A DNA stretch of 64,000 nucleotides from the NCBI GenBank assembly GCA_051656605.1, contig JBOGCF010000040.1, positions 33,080 through 97,079 on the forward strand. Reading direction: 5' to 3'. This DNA comes from UBA12018 sp051656605. GTDB lineage: Bacteria; Bacteroidota; Bacteroidia; Bacteroidales; CAMTPD01. Each line of letters starts with the position of its first letter. Within the stretch, counting starts at the first letter, position 1. The position numbers and the translations under genes are program-made. Under the pieces are notes generated by a model. It searched no databases. It worked only from the letters and a program-made list of their open reading frames with translations, and was not told the DNA's origin. Shown piece after piece: positions 52,588-61,686 of this stretch.

Positions 52588-53697
52588 ATGAATCTAAAAT
52601 CTATCTCTCTGCTATTAATAGCAATGTTCCTTTTACCTGCTTGCAACGACAAAGAAAAATCAGCAGCAGACAAAGCGAATAATCACAAAACGATCCCTTA
52701 TTACGATTACGAGCAAGTTGCGCTTGAAGACATACCCGAACATCGTATCAAAGAAAAGAAGTTCGTCTTACTCGACGACAGTCAATACCCGCTGCAAGAA
52801 CTTGATAAAATAAAAATTTTCGGCAACCACATCTACGTAGTAGACAACAAGAAGGAGTTTCTGAAGTTTAGTGACGACGGTGTCTTTATCTCGAAAATAG
52901 GCAATCGAGGTCAGGGACCGGGCGAATACATTCAAATATCGGATTTCACGATCGATAAAAACGAAAACGTTCATCTGCTAGACGGCAACGGTAGTCGCGA
53001 CCGTGTTTTTATCTACAATACGAATGGAGAGTTTCAGTCGTCACATAACCTTCCTTTCGAAGCCGATATCCTAACATGTATTGCTAACGGAGGGTATTTA
53101 TTCGGACTTGCCTCCTGGAATAACGGACAAGGCAAAGGTTATAAAGTGGCAACCACTACTTCCAATTTTATTCTTACCGATTCGATTCTCCCCTATGGTG
53201 AGTTCTTTGATCCCAACATGTGGTTTTCGGCTTACCGATTTATTAACGCCTCGTCCGGTATCTTTTACAATCAAACGATCGATAACTCAGTATATAAATT
53301 TGATGAAGCAGGGAAATTAGCCGAAACTGTTGAGATTGATTTCGGAAACCGCAATGTTCCCAATTCCGACAAAACGGATATCGAATCCAAGTTAGAGGCT
53401 TTCAACGACTACACGTTGCTTATTAATTTTACAGCTACAGCAGACGATCTGATTATTGGTACAATACGAGAAGGAAAGGAGCGCAAGGCATTTATTCTCG
53501 ATACCGCAGCGAAGAAAAGATATGAAAGTTCGATCGACGGTTACAATCACGCATGGTTTGACATGCAAGGAAACAAACTTGTGTCTTACCTGTCGAGCGA
53601 TATATCAGAAAATACAACCTATCCCGATGCCGTCATTAAACACTTAAAAGACGGAGGACACGCACTCATGATTTATACGCTCAACGTTAGCGAATAA
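52588..53697 (+). CDS. 6-bladed beta-propeller lipoprotein
   Basis: 369 residues. Lipoprotein signal with Cys in LLIAMFLLPACND. From about residue 55 come repeated four-strand units: IKIFGNHIYVVDNKKEFLKFSDDGVFISKIGNRGQGPGEYIQISDFTID (broken into units; the G.GPGEY motif is typical), NVHLLDGNGSRDRVFIYNTNGEF and later blades. This fits the Bacteroidota '6-bladed beta-propeller' (BF3164-like/NHL-related) family of lipoproteins, many copies of which occur per genome; the role is unknown. Monocistronic with a bidirectional terminator behind it. Confidence 0.85.
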   Translation: MNLKSISLLLIAMFLLPACNDKEKSAADKANNHKTIPYYDYEQVALEDIPEHRIKEKKFVLLDDSQYPLQELDKIKIFGNHIYVVDNKKEFLKFSDDGVFISKIGNRGQGPGEYIQISDFTIDKNENVHLLDGNGSRDRVFIYNTNGEFQSSHNLPFEADILTCIANGGYLFGLASWNNGQGKGYKVATTTSNFILTDSILPYGEFFDPNMWFSAYRFINASSGIFYNQTIDNSVYKFDEAGKLAETVEIDFGNRNVPNSDKTDIESKLEAFNDYTLLINFTATADDLIIGTIREGKERKAFILDTAAKKRYESSIDGYNHAWFDMQGNKLVSYLSSDISENTTYPDAVIKHLKDGGHALMIYTLNVSE

Positions 53698-53743
53698 AAC
53701 AAACGCTAATTAGGTAGAACAATACAAGCTGTGATCTAAAACC

Positions 53744-53779
53744 AAAAACGGTCGCCCCTGGGTGGAGCGACCGTTTGTA
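53744..53779. terminator. Bidirectional terminator between propeller and M16 genes
   Basis: AAACGGTCGC (53746-53755) pairs with GCGACCGTTT (53767-53776). T-runs on both strands flank the stem, fitting two convergent genes. Confidence 0.87.
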
Positions 53780-53796
53780 TATGAAGGTTGTTGCGT

Positions 53797-56619
53797 TTAT
53801 TCTGCGCCTTCGGGTAGCATGATCAAATCAATCTGGTTGTTTTGATTGATCAACTTCTTGGCTAGTTGTTTTACCTTTTCCGGTGTCATTGCGTTGAGCA
53901 ATGCATCGTATTGGGTATAGCTGTCGAAGTTTAGGTTGTATTTAGAGCTCAATACGCCCATCCAGAAACCGTTCTCTTGCAAGTTTTCTTTACGCTTTTT
54001 GAGCATAAACTCTTTTACTTTGCTGAAGTCTTCGGCACGTGGGCCGGCTACGGTCATGTTCTTAATCTCTCTCTTCACGATCTCGTTTAGTTGAGCGTAT
54101 TTCTCAGGATCGGTGTCGAAATAGATTTGAACAATGGTTTGGTTCATTGGGTAGCGAGAGATGCCTGCCGAACAGCTTACGCCATAGGTACCGCCTTGCT
54201 CTTCACGCACTTTCTCTGTAAACAGGATATCAAGAATCTGATCAAAGAAACTCAATGTCATGGTGTTTTCAAGTGTGTATGGTATCGAGCCCGAATAGAA
54301 GTCGAGTACGGTAGCTTTCGGTGTTTGCATCGCACGGTTGAATACATTCTTGATCTCGCCTTTGTTTACTTTCACAGCAGCAGCTTGTGTTGGTTTAAGA
54401 GGAGCTTTTGCCGCAGGAAGCGACGCAATGTATTGCTCAACCAATGGTTTCAAAGTGGCCGGATCGATGTTACCCACAAAGATAAAGTTGTAATCTTTTA
54501 CCGAAGCAAAGAGTTCTTTATACATGTCCATAATGCGCGCATAGTTGATCTTCGAAAGATCCTCTACCGTGAAGCGTGTTTTCCAAGGATTGTTGTTGAA
54601 CACTACTTTGTTGATAGAGTCTACCATAGCTACCATCGGATTCATTTGTGCATTGAGCAATTGCGCTTTCATGCGCTCCATGTATGAATCAAATGCTTCT
54701 TGGTCCATGCGAGGTTGGGTAAACGTCATGTAAACCAACTGCATCATGGTTTCAAGGTCTTTCGGATTGGTCGATGCGCTTACGCCTTGCGTCTCTGCTC
54801 CTGCATACGGAGTAACGGAAAGCAGTTTGCCCGCAAGCATTTTGGTCAACTCAACTTGGCTGAACTTACCTAGTCCGCCTAGCGAAACAACCTCTGTAAG
54901 AACCTTTGTATTGATAATATCCGACGTAGGGAAGATAGACACACCACCTTTACCTTGCGCGCTCATTGTGATTTCGTCTTTCTTGAAATCGGTAGTCTTG
55001 AAGATTACTTTCGCACCGTTAGAAAGCGTCCAGATCGTAGCGTCCAATGCTGCGTCTTTCGATTCGCTTACTACTTTTCCGGCTTTCGGAAGTTCGCTCA
55101 TCAAAGGCTCGTTCGATACGGTATCTACATACGGCTCGATGGTTGCTTGCGCTGCTTTGTTGAATACGGCAAGAAGGTCGGCTTTTGTAGGAAGTGTTAC
55201 TCCTTCTTTTTCAGGAGCAGTAAGTGAGATGACGATGTTCTTGTTGGTAATAATTTGTTTCAAGAATTCGTTAACGTCTTCTACCGTAATCTTTGGTGCG
55301 ACTTGATTGATCAATGTATATTCGGTTTCAATGCCCGGAATATAACCGCCACTGGTAAAGTGTGTCACGTATTCTTGTGCGTAACGATTGTTCTTTTGTT
55401 TTTCGCGTTCGTTGTATTGAGTTTCGTACATCTTCAATACGTTGATGCGTGCACGATCATATTCGGACGGAGTGAAACCGTAACGCTTCATGCGCTCTGT
55501 TTCTTCCGTGATGGCTGTAAGAGCCTGATCGATTCCGGTTTCTTTGCAAGCTGCAAATACCGACCATGCGTCTTTTGTTTTCGATACGAAGTACTCGCCG
55601 TCGCTCGCTCCTGCATACAAGAACGGTGCATTTGCTTTCTGACGCATCTCGTTGAAGCGTTCGTTCATCATCGTTGCTGCAACCGACTTCATGTAATCAA
55701 CAACAAGTCCTGCCGCTGTTGATTTTATTGCATCCGGCAACGGATCGTGCTTGAAAAACAGATTGATCGATGTAGAAGTAGCTTCTTTATCTTTTGAAAT
55801 CGCCACAATCGGTTCGTCGTTGTCGGGAACCGGGAAGTATACGCGTTCTTTTTCGTTGGTGCGTTTTGGAATATCGGCAAACATCTTTTTGATATCTGCT
55901 TCTACTTTGTCTACGTTTACGTCTCCAACCACAACGATTGCTTGTTGATCGGGACGATACCATGTATTGTAGTAATCGCGAATTTCTTGTGGTTTGAAGT
56001 TGTTGATAACATCGATGCTACCGATAGGAAGGCGGTTGGCGTATTTACTGCCCGGATAAATCTGAGGAAACATTTGCTCCCAGATACGCATCTGTGCATT
56101 GCCGCGCGTACGCCATTCTTCGCGGATTACGCCACGCTCTTTATCTATTTCTTTTGGGTCGAGTGTAATGAATCCCGACCAGTCGTGCAATACAAGCAAA
56201 CAGGAGTCGATGATCGAATTACGCGTAGTAGGCACATTGAGTACCATGTATACCGTTTCGTCGAATCCGGTGTATGCGTTTAGGTTTTCGCCAAACTTAA
56301 CTCCGATCGATTCGAGGTAATTCATCATTGTTTTGTCGGGGAAGTTGGTAGTTCCATTGAAAGCCATGTGCTCGAGGAAGTGAGCTAGTCCGGCTTGTGA
56401 ATCTTCTTCGAGGATAGATCCTACCTTTTGTGCGATGTAGAAATCGGCACGGTCTTTTGGCAACTCATTATGTCTGATGTAATAAGTAAGGCCATTGTCT
56501 AGAACGCCATATCGAACTTTCGGGTCGATTGGTAGCGGCTGGGGCTGTTGCTGCTGTGCAAACACTCCAAAGCTAACGCATAAAAGCAGCGTCAGCATGA
56601 ATTTCTGTCTTAGACTCAT
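53797..56619 (-). CDS. M16-family metallopeptidase (pitrilysin/insulinase type)
   Basis: 940 residues with a signal peptide (FMLTLLLCVSFGVFA). The inverted zinc motif HFLEHMAFNGT (HxxEH, about residues 73-83) lies in the first M16 domain, with the third ligand Glu expected further on in the ERGVIREEWRTR region. A second, inactive-type M16 domain is in the C-terminal half (GGVSIFPTSDIINTKVLTEV; FVGNIDPATLKPLVEQYI). A full two-halves protein as in pitrilysin. It degrades peptides in the periplasm. Upstream is a TATCTTTG element (56672-56665, minus strand). Divergent from the DUF2723 gene. Confidence 0.93.
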   Translation of the reverse strand: MSLRQKFMLTLLLCVSFGVFAQQQQPQPLPIDPKVRYGVLDNGLTYYIRHNELPKDRADFYIAQKVGSILEEDSQAGLAHFLEHMAFNGTTNFPDKTMMNYLESIGVKFGENLNAYTGFDETVYMVLNVPTTRNSIIDSCLLVLHDWSGFITLDPKEIDKERGVIREEWRTRGNAQMRIWEQMFPQIYPGSKYANRLPIGSIDVINNFKPQEIRDYYNTWYRPDQQAIVVVGDVNVDKVEADIKKMFADIPKRTNEKERVYFPVPDNDEPIVAISKDKEATSTSINLFFKHDPLPDAIKSTAAGLVVDYMKSVAATMMNERFNEMRQKANAPFLYAGASDGEYFVSKTKDAWSVFAACKETGIDQALTAITEETERMKRYGFTPSEYDRARINVLKMYETQYNEREKQKNNRYAQEYVTHFTSGGYIPGIETEYTLINQVAPKITVEDVNEFLKQIITNKNIVISLTAPEKEGVTLPTKADLLAVFNKAAQATIEPYVDTVSNEPLMSELPKAGKVVSESKDAALDATIWTLSNGAKVIFKTTDFKKDEITMSAQGKGGVSIFPTSDIINTKVLTEVVSLGGLGKFSQVELTKMLAGKLLSVTPYAGAETQGVSASTNPKDLETMMQLVYMTFTQPRMDQEAFDSYMERMKAQLLNAQMNPMVAMVDSINKVVFNNNPWKTRFTVEDLSKINYARIMDMYKELFASVKDYNFIFVGNIDPATLKPLVEQYIASLPAAKAPLKPTQAAAVKVNKGEIKNVFNRAMQTPKATVLDFYSGSIPYTLENTMTLSFFDQILDILFTEKVREEQGGTYGVSCSAGISRYPMNQTIVQIYFDTDPEKYAQLNEIVKREIKNMTVAGPRAEDFSKVKEFMLKKRKENLQENGFWMGVLSSKYNLNFDSYTQYDALLNAMTPEKVKQLAKKLINQNNQIDLIMLPEGAE

Positions 56620-56664
56620 AAACGGTTTTATTAATAATTGAAACTATGTTCTTCAATGTGAGAA

Positions 56665-56672
56665 CAAAGATA
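56665..56672 (-). promoter_or_regulatory. -7 element for the M16 peptidase gene
   Basis: TATCTTTG on the minus strand, 46 bases before the ATG. No -33 box at proper spacing. Confidence 0.45.
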
Positions 56673-56793
56673 TATTAAAATAAAGGACTTAAATAATATT
56701 AATCATCACTGATTTTTGAGGAAATAGCCTTTATGCCCGCAATATAAGAATATTATAATATGAAAATAATAATTCATTATTAAATCTGGTTTT

Positions 56794-56801
56794 TATCTTT
56801 G
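56794..56801 (+). promoter_or_regulatory. -7 element for the DUF2723 gene
   Basis: TATCTTTG, about 67 bases before the ATG. With the start expected near 56808, the transcript would begin just before the structured leader. Confidence 0.5.
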
Positions 56802-56810
56802 TGTCTTGTA

Positions 56811-56862
56811 ATTGAAAATCAGGGAACGAAACGTTCCAAGGCTATGTGTATTAATTTTCAAT
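56811..56862 (+). promoter_or_regulatory. Structured 5' leader of the DUF2723 gene
   Basis: ATTGAAAAT (56811-56819) is exactly complementary to ATTTTCAAT (56854-56862), enclosing an inner hairpin GGAACG-aaa-CGTTCC (56823-56837). The outer stem ends 6 bases before the ATG, where ribosome access could be controlled. No riboswitch class recognised. Confidence 0.5.
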
Positions 56863-56868
56863 CTAAAT

Positions 56869-59800
56869 ATGGGAAAATATAAGTTAATCAACAATCTACT
56901 GGGTTGGCTGGTATTTGCTGTTGCGTCTACCGTTTATCTATTGACGATGGAGCCAACCGCCAGTTTCTGGGATTGTGGAGAGTTTATCTCCTCGGCTTAC
57001 AAGCTTGAAGTAGGACACCCGCCGGGCGCTCCGTTTTTTATGCTAACTGCAAACCTATTTACTCAGTTTGCTTCGGATCCGTCTAAAGTTGCAGTCATGG
57101 TGAATGCGATGTCGGCAATCTTCAGCGGTCTTACTATTTTGTTTTTATTCTGGACCATCACACACCTTGCTCGCAAAGTGATGACAACCGACGGCGAAAC
57201 CATTGGTACTTCGAAACTGATCGGTATCATGGGCAGCGGTCTGGTAGGTTCATTGGTTTACACCTTCTCCGATACGTTTTGGTTTTCGGCCGTAGAGGGT
57301 GAAGTGTATGCGTACTCTTCTCTTTTTACCGCGGTGGTCTTTTGGTTGATTCTCAAATGGGAAGATGCTGCCGATAACGCAAACTCGGACAAATGGATTA
57401 TCTTGATTGCTTACCTGATGGGGCTTTCGATCGGTGTCCACTTGCTCAACTTGCTGTGTATCCCGGCTATGGTACTGGTTTACTATTACAAAAAGTATCC
57501 GAACCCAACCTTGAAAGGTACAATTATCTCACTGGTAGTTTCTTTTGCCATTGTGGGTATTATGATGTACGGCGTGGTACAAGGGCTGGTTGAAGTATGC
57601 GGATGGGTAGAACTATTTGCGGTGAATGTGCTTGGATTGCCTTATAATTCGGGTGTGTTTATTCACTTGTTCTTGCTTGCCGGTGTATTGATCTGGGGTA
57701 TTTATGAAACGATGCGCAAAGAGGTTCATCCGGTGCGTATGCGTATTTCATTTATTCTTTCGGTGATCTTGCTGGGTATTCCGTTTATCGGAAGCGGTTA
57801 TGTGCTTGGTCTTATCATTATTGCCGCACTTACAGGGTTTATGTTCTACTACAAAAAGTTGAACGTACACACACTTAATACAATCTTGATTTCGTTGATG
57901 GTAATCGTTGTGGGTTATTCATCGTATGCTACAATTATGATTCGTGCTGCCGCAGATACGCCGATGAACCAAAATGATCCGGCCGATATCTTTACGCTTC
58001 GCACGTATCTTGCACGTGAGCAATATGGTAAAACTCCTTTGATTTACGGTCAGACGTTTGTTTCGGACGTAGAACGTGAAGGCAGAGATTGCTCTCCGGT
58101 AATGTCTGAAGAGGCTCCGGTATGGAAGCGCGTAATCAAGAAAGATGCCAACGAAAAAGATAAATATTTCGTAGTGCGTTACGACAAGGATTATAAGTAT
58201 ATCGACGCGTTGAATATGCTTTTCCCTCGTATGTACAGCTCGCTTCCTAACCACGTTTCGGCGTATAAGGAGTGGAGTGATTTCAAAGGAACTCCGGTTA
58301 CGTTTACTCAGTGTGGAGAAACAAAGACGGTGATGAAGCCTACCTTTGCGGAGAATCTTCGTTACTTCTTCTCGTACCAAGTAAACTTTATGTACTGGAG
58401 ATACTTTATGTGGAACTTCTCGGGTCGCCAAAACGATATTCAAGGATACGGTAGCGTTGCCAACGGTAACTGGATTACGGGTATCAAGTTTATCGATTCG
58501 ATGTTGGTGGGTCCGCAAGATAATCTTCCGGATTTTATAGCAGACAATAAGGGACACAATGTGTACTATATGTTGCCATTGTTGCTTGGTTTGATCGGTT
58601 TGCTGTTTCAAGTTTACTACAACCAAAAGGGTGTGCAAACGTTCTGGATTACTTTTTTCTTGTTCTTCATGACTGGTTTGGCTATTGTGCTTTACCTAAA
58701 TCAAACGCCTTATCAGCCACGCGAACGTGACTATGCGTATGCGGGTTCGTTCTATGCGTTCTGTATCTGGATTGGTTTTGGTGTGGTGGCTATCGCGAAA
58801 GGGCTTGAAAAGTATGCGAAGCTTTCGGGTACGGTTTCGGCTGCTGTTTCGTCGTTTGTTTGTTTGTTTGTTCCGTTCCAAATGGCCGGACAAAACTGGG
58901 ACGACCACGACAGATCGGATCGTTACATTGCTCGCGATATGGGATTCAACTACCTTACTTCGTGCGATGAGAATGCAATCATCTTCACCAACGGTGACAA
59001 CGATACGTTCCCATTGTGGTATGCGCAAGAGGTAGAGGGCTTCAGAACCGACGTGCGTGTATGTAATACGAGCTACTTACAGACCGATTGGTACATCAAA
59101 CAGATGCAAAAGCAGGCTTACAATTCGGCTCCTCTTCCAATCAGCATGTCGTATGACAAGTATGTGGAAGGTACAAGGGATTTCTCGTACGTGGTAAACC
59201 TTGTAGACAAACCGCTTGAATTGAAAGATGCATTGGCGTTTGTATTGTCTGACGATGATAGAACGAAAAAGATTCCGGGTACGTCGCAACGTCTCGACTT
59301 TATCCCTACCGACAATCTGGTTTATCCGGTGGATAAAGCGGCTGCTTTGAAGAATGGTGTGGTTACTGTGGCCGACTCTGCTTCTATTTTGGATACAATG
59401 AGTATCAGCCTTGCAGGACAAAACGTAATCGGAAAGCAAGTGCTTACGATCTATGATATGCTTGAAAACAACAATTGGGAACGTCCGATGTATTATGCAA
59501 TTTCGGTTGCAAGAGATCAATACGCCGGTTTGTCTGACTACTTCCAAAAGGAGGGGCTTACCTATCGTATTGTTCCGATGAATACCGCAAATGGCGACCA
59601 TGCGTTGAATACCGATAAGATGTACGACAACCTGATGAATAAGTTCGTTTGGGGTGGCGTGGATAATCCGAAGGTATACTTGGATGAAAATAGCTTACGT
59701 ATGTGCCAATCGATGCGTACATTGTTTGCTGAGCTAACTGGTCAATTGATCGAAGAAGGTAAAAACGAACAGGCTCTAAAAGCGCTAGACTATTGCGTGA

Positions 59801-60114
59801 AAGTGCTTCCGTTCGAAAACGTTCCGCTCGAGTACAATGCGATTCCGTTAGCGATCAACTACTTTAAACTTGGTGAAAATGCCAAAGCTGAAGAGATCTT
59901 GAAAAGAATGGGTGACTCTAGAATCAAGAGTTTGAACTGGTTCTTCCGCTTGAAAACAAATCAGTTTATTTCGGCATACCAAGACGTACAACAAGACTTA
60001 TTCCTTGTACAGGAAGTAATCCGTACAGCCCAAGAATATAACTCGAAACTTGGCGAGGAATATATGGAAGACTTTAGCAACTACCGTATGGCATTGCAGT
60101 CTTTGACTAAATAA
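56869..60114 (+). CDS. DUF2723 polytopic membrane protein (GT-C glycosyltransferase-like)
   Basis: About 1081 residues from the ATG at 56869 (MGKYKLINNLLGWLVFAVASTVYLL); the longer frame from 56812 starts with a TTG inside the leader structure. The N-terminus has the DUF2723 signature MEPTASFWDCGEFISSAYKLEVGHPPGAP, whose acidic DCGEF after the first helix recalls the DE motif of protein O-mannosyltransferases. Roughly 12 membrane helices follow in two blocks (to about residue 700), with a large soluble C-terminus containing TPR-like helices (EEGKNEQALKALDYCVK, YFKLGENAKAEEILKRM). Human TMEM260, with the same domain, is an O-mannosyltransferase; the bacterial substrate is unproven. Six bases ahead of the deacetylase gene. 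Confidence 0.87.
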   Translation: MGKYKLINNLLGWLVFAVASTVYLLTMEPTASFWDCGEFISSAYKLEVGHPPGAPFFMLTANLFTQFASDPSKVAVMVNAMSAIFSGLTILFLFWTITHLARKVMTTDGETIGTSKLIGIMGSGLVGSLVYTFSDTFWFSAVEGEVYAYSSLFTAVVFWLILKWEDAADNANSDKWIILIAYLMGLSIGVHLLNLLCIPAMVLVYYYKKYPNPTLKGTIISLVVSFAIVGIMMYGVVQGLVEVCGWVELFAVNVLGLPYNSGVFIHLFLLAGVLIWGIYETMRKEVHPVRMRISFILSVILLGIPFIGSGYVLGLIIIAALTGFMFYYKKLNVHTLNTILISLMVIVVGYSSYATIMIRAAADTPMNQNDPADIFTLRTYLAREQYGKTPLIYGQTFVSDVEREGRDCSPVMSEEAPVWKRVIKKDANEKDKYFVVRYDKDYKYIDALNMLFPRMYSSLPNHVSAYKEWSDFKGTPVTFTQCGETKTVMKPTFAENLRYFFSYQVNFMYWRYFMWNFSGRQNDIQGYGSVANGNWITGIKFIDSMLVGPQDNLPDFIADNKGHNVYYMLPLLLGLIGLLFQVYYNQKGVQTFWITFFLFFMTGLAIVLYLNQTPYQPRERDYAYAGSFYAFCIWIGFGVVAIAKGLEKYAKLSGTVSAAVSSFVCLFVPFQMAGQNWDDHDRSDRYIARDMGFNYLTSCDENAIIFTNGDNDTFPLWYAQEVEGFRTDVRVCNTSYLQTDWYIKQMQKQAYNSAPLPISMSYDKYVEGTRDFSYVVNLVDKPLELKDALAFVLSDDDRTKKIPGTSQRLDFIPTDNLVYPVDKAAALKNGVVTVADSASILDTMSISLAGQNVIGKQVLTIYDMLENNNWERPMYYAISVARDQYAGLSDYFQKEGLTYRIVPMNTANGDHALNTDKMYDNLMNKFVWGGVDNPKVYLDENSLRMCQSMRTLFAELTGQLIEEGKNEQALKALDYCVKVLPFENVPLEYNAIPLAINYFKLGENAKAEEILKRMGDSRIKSLNWFFRLKTNQFISAYQDVQQDLFLVQEVIRTAQEYNSKLGEEYMEDFSNYRMALQSLTK

Positions 60115-60120
60115 GATTTT

Positions 60121-60747
60121 ATGTTTATTGAACAACCCCCGCTTTTATACAGAGTGCTGTTCCCGGGGGCAATCTGGAGAATCCCGTCGTCGAAGAAGTG
60201 TGTTTACCTCACCTTCGACGATGGTCCGATTCCCGAGATTACACCATGGGTACTGGATGAATTGGATCGCCTGGATGTGAAGGCGACCTTTTTTTGTGTT
60301 GGAGATAATGTGAGGAAATACCCTGATGTTTATAAGATGGTGCTCGACAGAGGCCACGACGTAGGAAATCATACCTTCAACCATATTCAAGGTCTGCGCT
60401 ATTGGACCAAGAATTATATGAAGAATATTCGCAAAGCGGCAGAATTGATCAAAAGTAAACTCTACCGTCCTCCGCACGGACACATGCGAATATTGCAAAC
60501 CCTACTTCTACGAAGAAGTTATAAGATTATCATGTGGGACGTTGTGACCCGTGATTACAGCCCTTTACTTACACCTGAAGAGGTTTTTGAAGTTGTTAAG
60601 AAATATACCCGTAACGGGTCTATCATTGTTTTTCATGATTCGCTTAAAGCGGAAAAGAATATGAAATATGCAATGCCTAAGGCTGTGGAATGGCTAAAGG
60701 CAGAAGGATATGAATTTAAATTACTCCCAAAAGAATGGATAAAATAG
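60121..60747 (+). CDS. Polysaccharide deacetylase (NodB-like)
   Basis: 208 residues. All NodB motifs can be read: TFDDGP (motif 1, metal and base Asp, about residue 30), GNHTFNH (motif 2, HxxxH metal ligands), YRPPHGH (motif 3), and MWDVVTRDY and VFHDS (motifs 4-5, catalytic His). There is no signal peptide or anchor, so the enzyme is likely cytoplasmic or exported by other means. It removes acetyl groups from N-acetylated sugars. It follows the DUF2723 gene by 6 bases and overlaps queG by 13, forming a probable three-gene operon. Confidence 0.93.
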   Translation: MFIEQPPLLYRVLFPGAIWRIPSSKKCVYLTFDDGPIPEITPWVLDELDRLDVKATFFCVGDNVRKYPDVYKMVLDRGHDVGNHTFNHIQGLRYWTKNYMKNIRKAAELIKSKLYRPPHGHMRILQTLLLRRSYKIIMWDVVTRDYSPLLTPEEVFEVVKKYTRNGSIIVFHDSLKAEKNMKYAMPKAVEWLKAEGYEFKLLPKEWIK

Positions 60748-61661
60748 AAGCAACAAAGCTGATTCGAGATAAGGCCTTTTCTTTGGGCTTCTCGGCTTGT
60801 GGCTTTGCTCCTTCTGAGTCTGTTGACCCTGCTTTCCGTAACAAATATGCAGAATGGCTTCGTTGCGGGAAGCAGGCCTCAATGGCTTATCTCGATAATC
60901 ATTTCGAAAAAAGAATGGATCCGCGCTTGCTCGTGGAGGATTCTAAATCGATTATTGTAGTAGCTCTCAACTACTACCCCTCAATACTGCAAAATCCCGA
61001 CGCTCCGCAAGTGTCTTATTATGCTTACGGAGAAGACTACCATACTGTCGTTAAAGACAAACTCGCTCAACTCTTTCAATATATTCATACTGAAATAGCT
61101 CCCATAGAAGGACGGATGTTTACCGACTCGGCACCTGTATGGGAACATTATTGGGCTTGGAAGGCCGGACTGGGCTGGATAGGCAAGAGTATGCAATTGA
61201 TTATACCCAATGCCGGAACGTATTTCTTTCTTGGCGAATTGATCATCGACTTGGAACTAGACTATGCTACTCCGCTGGAATCGCGCTGTGGTTCGTGCAC
61301 GCGCTGTATCGATAACTGCCCTACTGAGGCTTTGATCGATGGGGTTGAACTGGATGCCAACCGTTGTTTGTCGTATTTGACGATTGAAAATCGGGGGGAT
61401 ATTCCTGATGAGTTTATGCAGGCTTTGGGGAATCGTGTATATGGCTGCGATACGTGCCAACTGGTGTGCCCGTGGAATAAGTTTGCCAAACCAAATGAAA
61501 CGCCTGAATTTAAACCGAAGGCGGAGCTTTTAAGTTGGACTAAGGAGTTTGTGCAATCGATGTCACGTGAAGAGTTCAACCGGATTTTTAAGGGTTCGGC
61601 CGTAAAAAGAGCTAAATTTGAAGGATGGCAACGGAATGCCGCTTTGCTATCGAAAGACTAA
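60735..61661 (+). CDS. queG: Epoxyqueuosine reductase
   Basis: 308 residues, short for the family (E. coli QueG is nearly 380) because the C-terminal HEAT-like repeats are absent. Cobalamin-dependent enzyme that reduces epoxyqueuosine to queuosine in tRNA. The N-terminal region has SACGFAPSE and MAYLDNHFEKRMDPR; two [4Fe-4S] sites are seen in CGSCTRCIDNCPTEAL and CDTCQLVCPWNKFA, and WIGKSMQLIIPNAGTYFFLGE is the cobalamin-domain motif. The start overlaps the deacetylase gene by 13 bases. The family's short form is common in Bacteroidota. Confidence 0.92.
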   Translation: MDKIEATKLIRDKAFSLGFSACGFAPSESVDPAFRNKYAEWLRCGKQASMAYLDNHFEKRMDPRLLVEDSKSIIVVALNYYPSILQNPDAPQVSYYAYGEDYHTVVKDKLAQLFQYIHTEIAPIEGRMFTDSAPVWEHYWAWKAGLGWIGKSMQLIIPNAGTYFFLGELIIDLELDYATPLESRCGSCTRCIDNCPTEALIDGVELDANRCLSYLTIENRGDIPDEFMQALGNRVYGCDTCQLVCPWNKFAKPNETPEFKPKAELLSWTKEFVQSMSREEFNRIFKGSAVKRAKFEGWQRNAALLSKD

Positions 61662-61686
61662 GACTGTAATTAATTATTTAAATACC

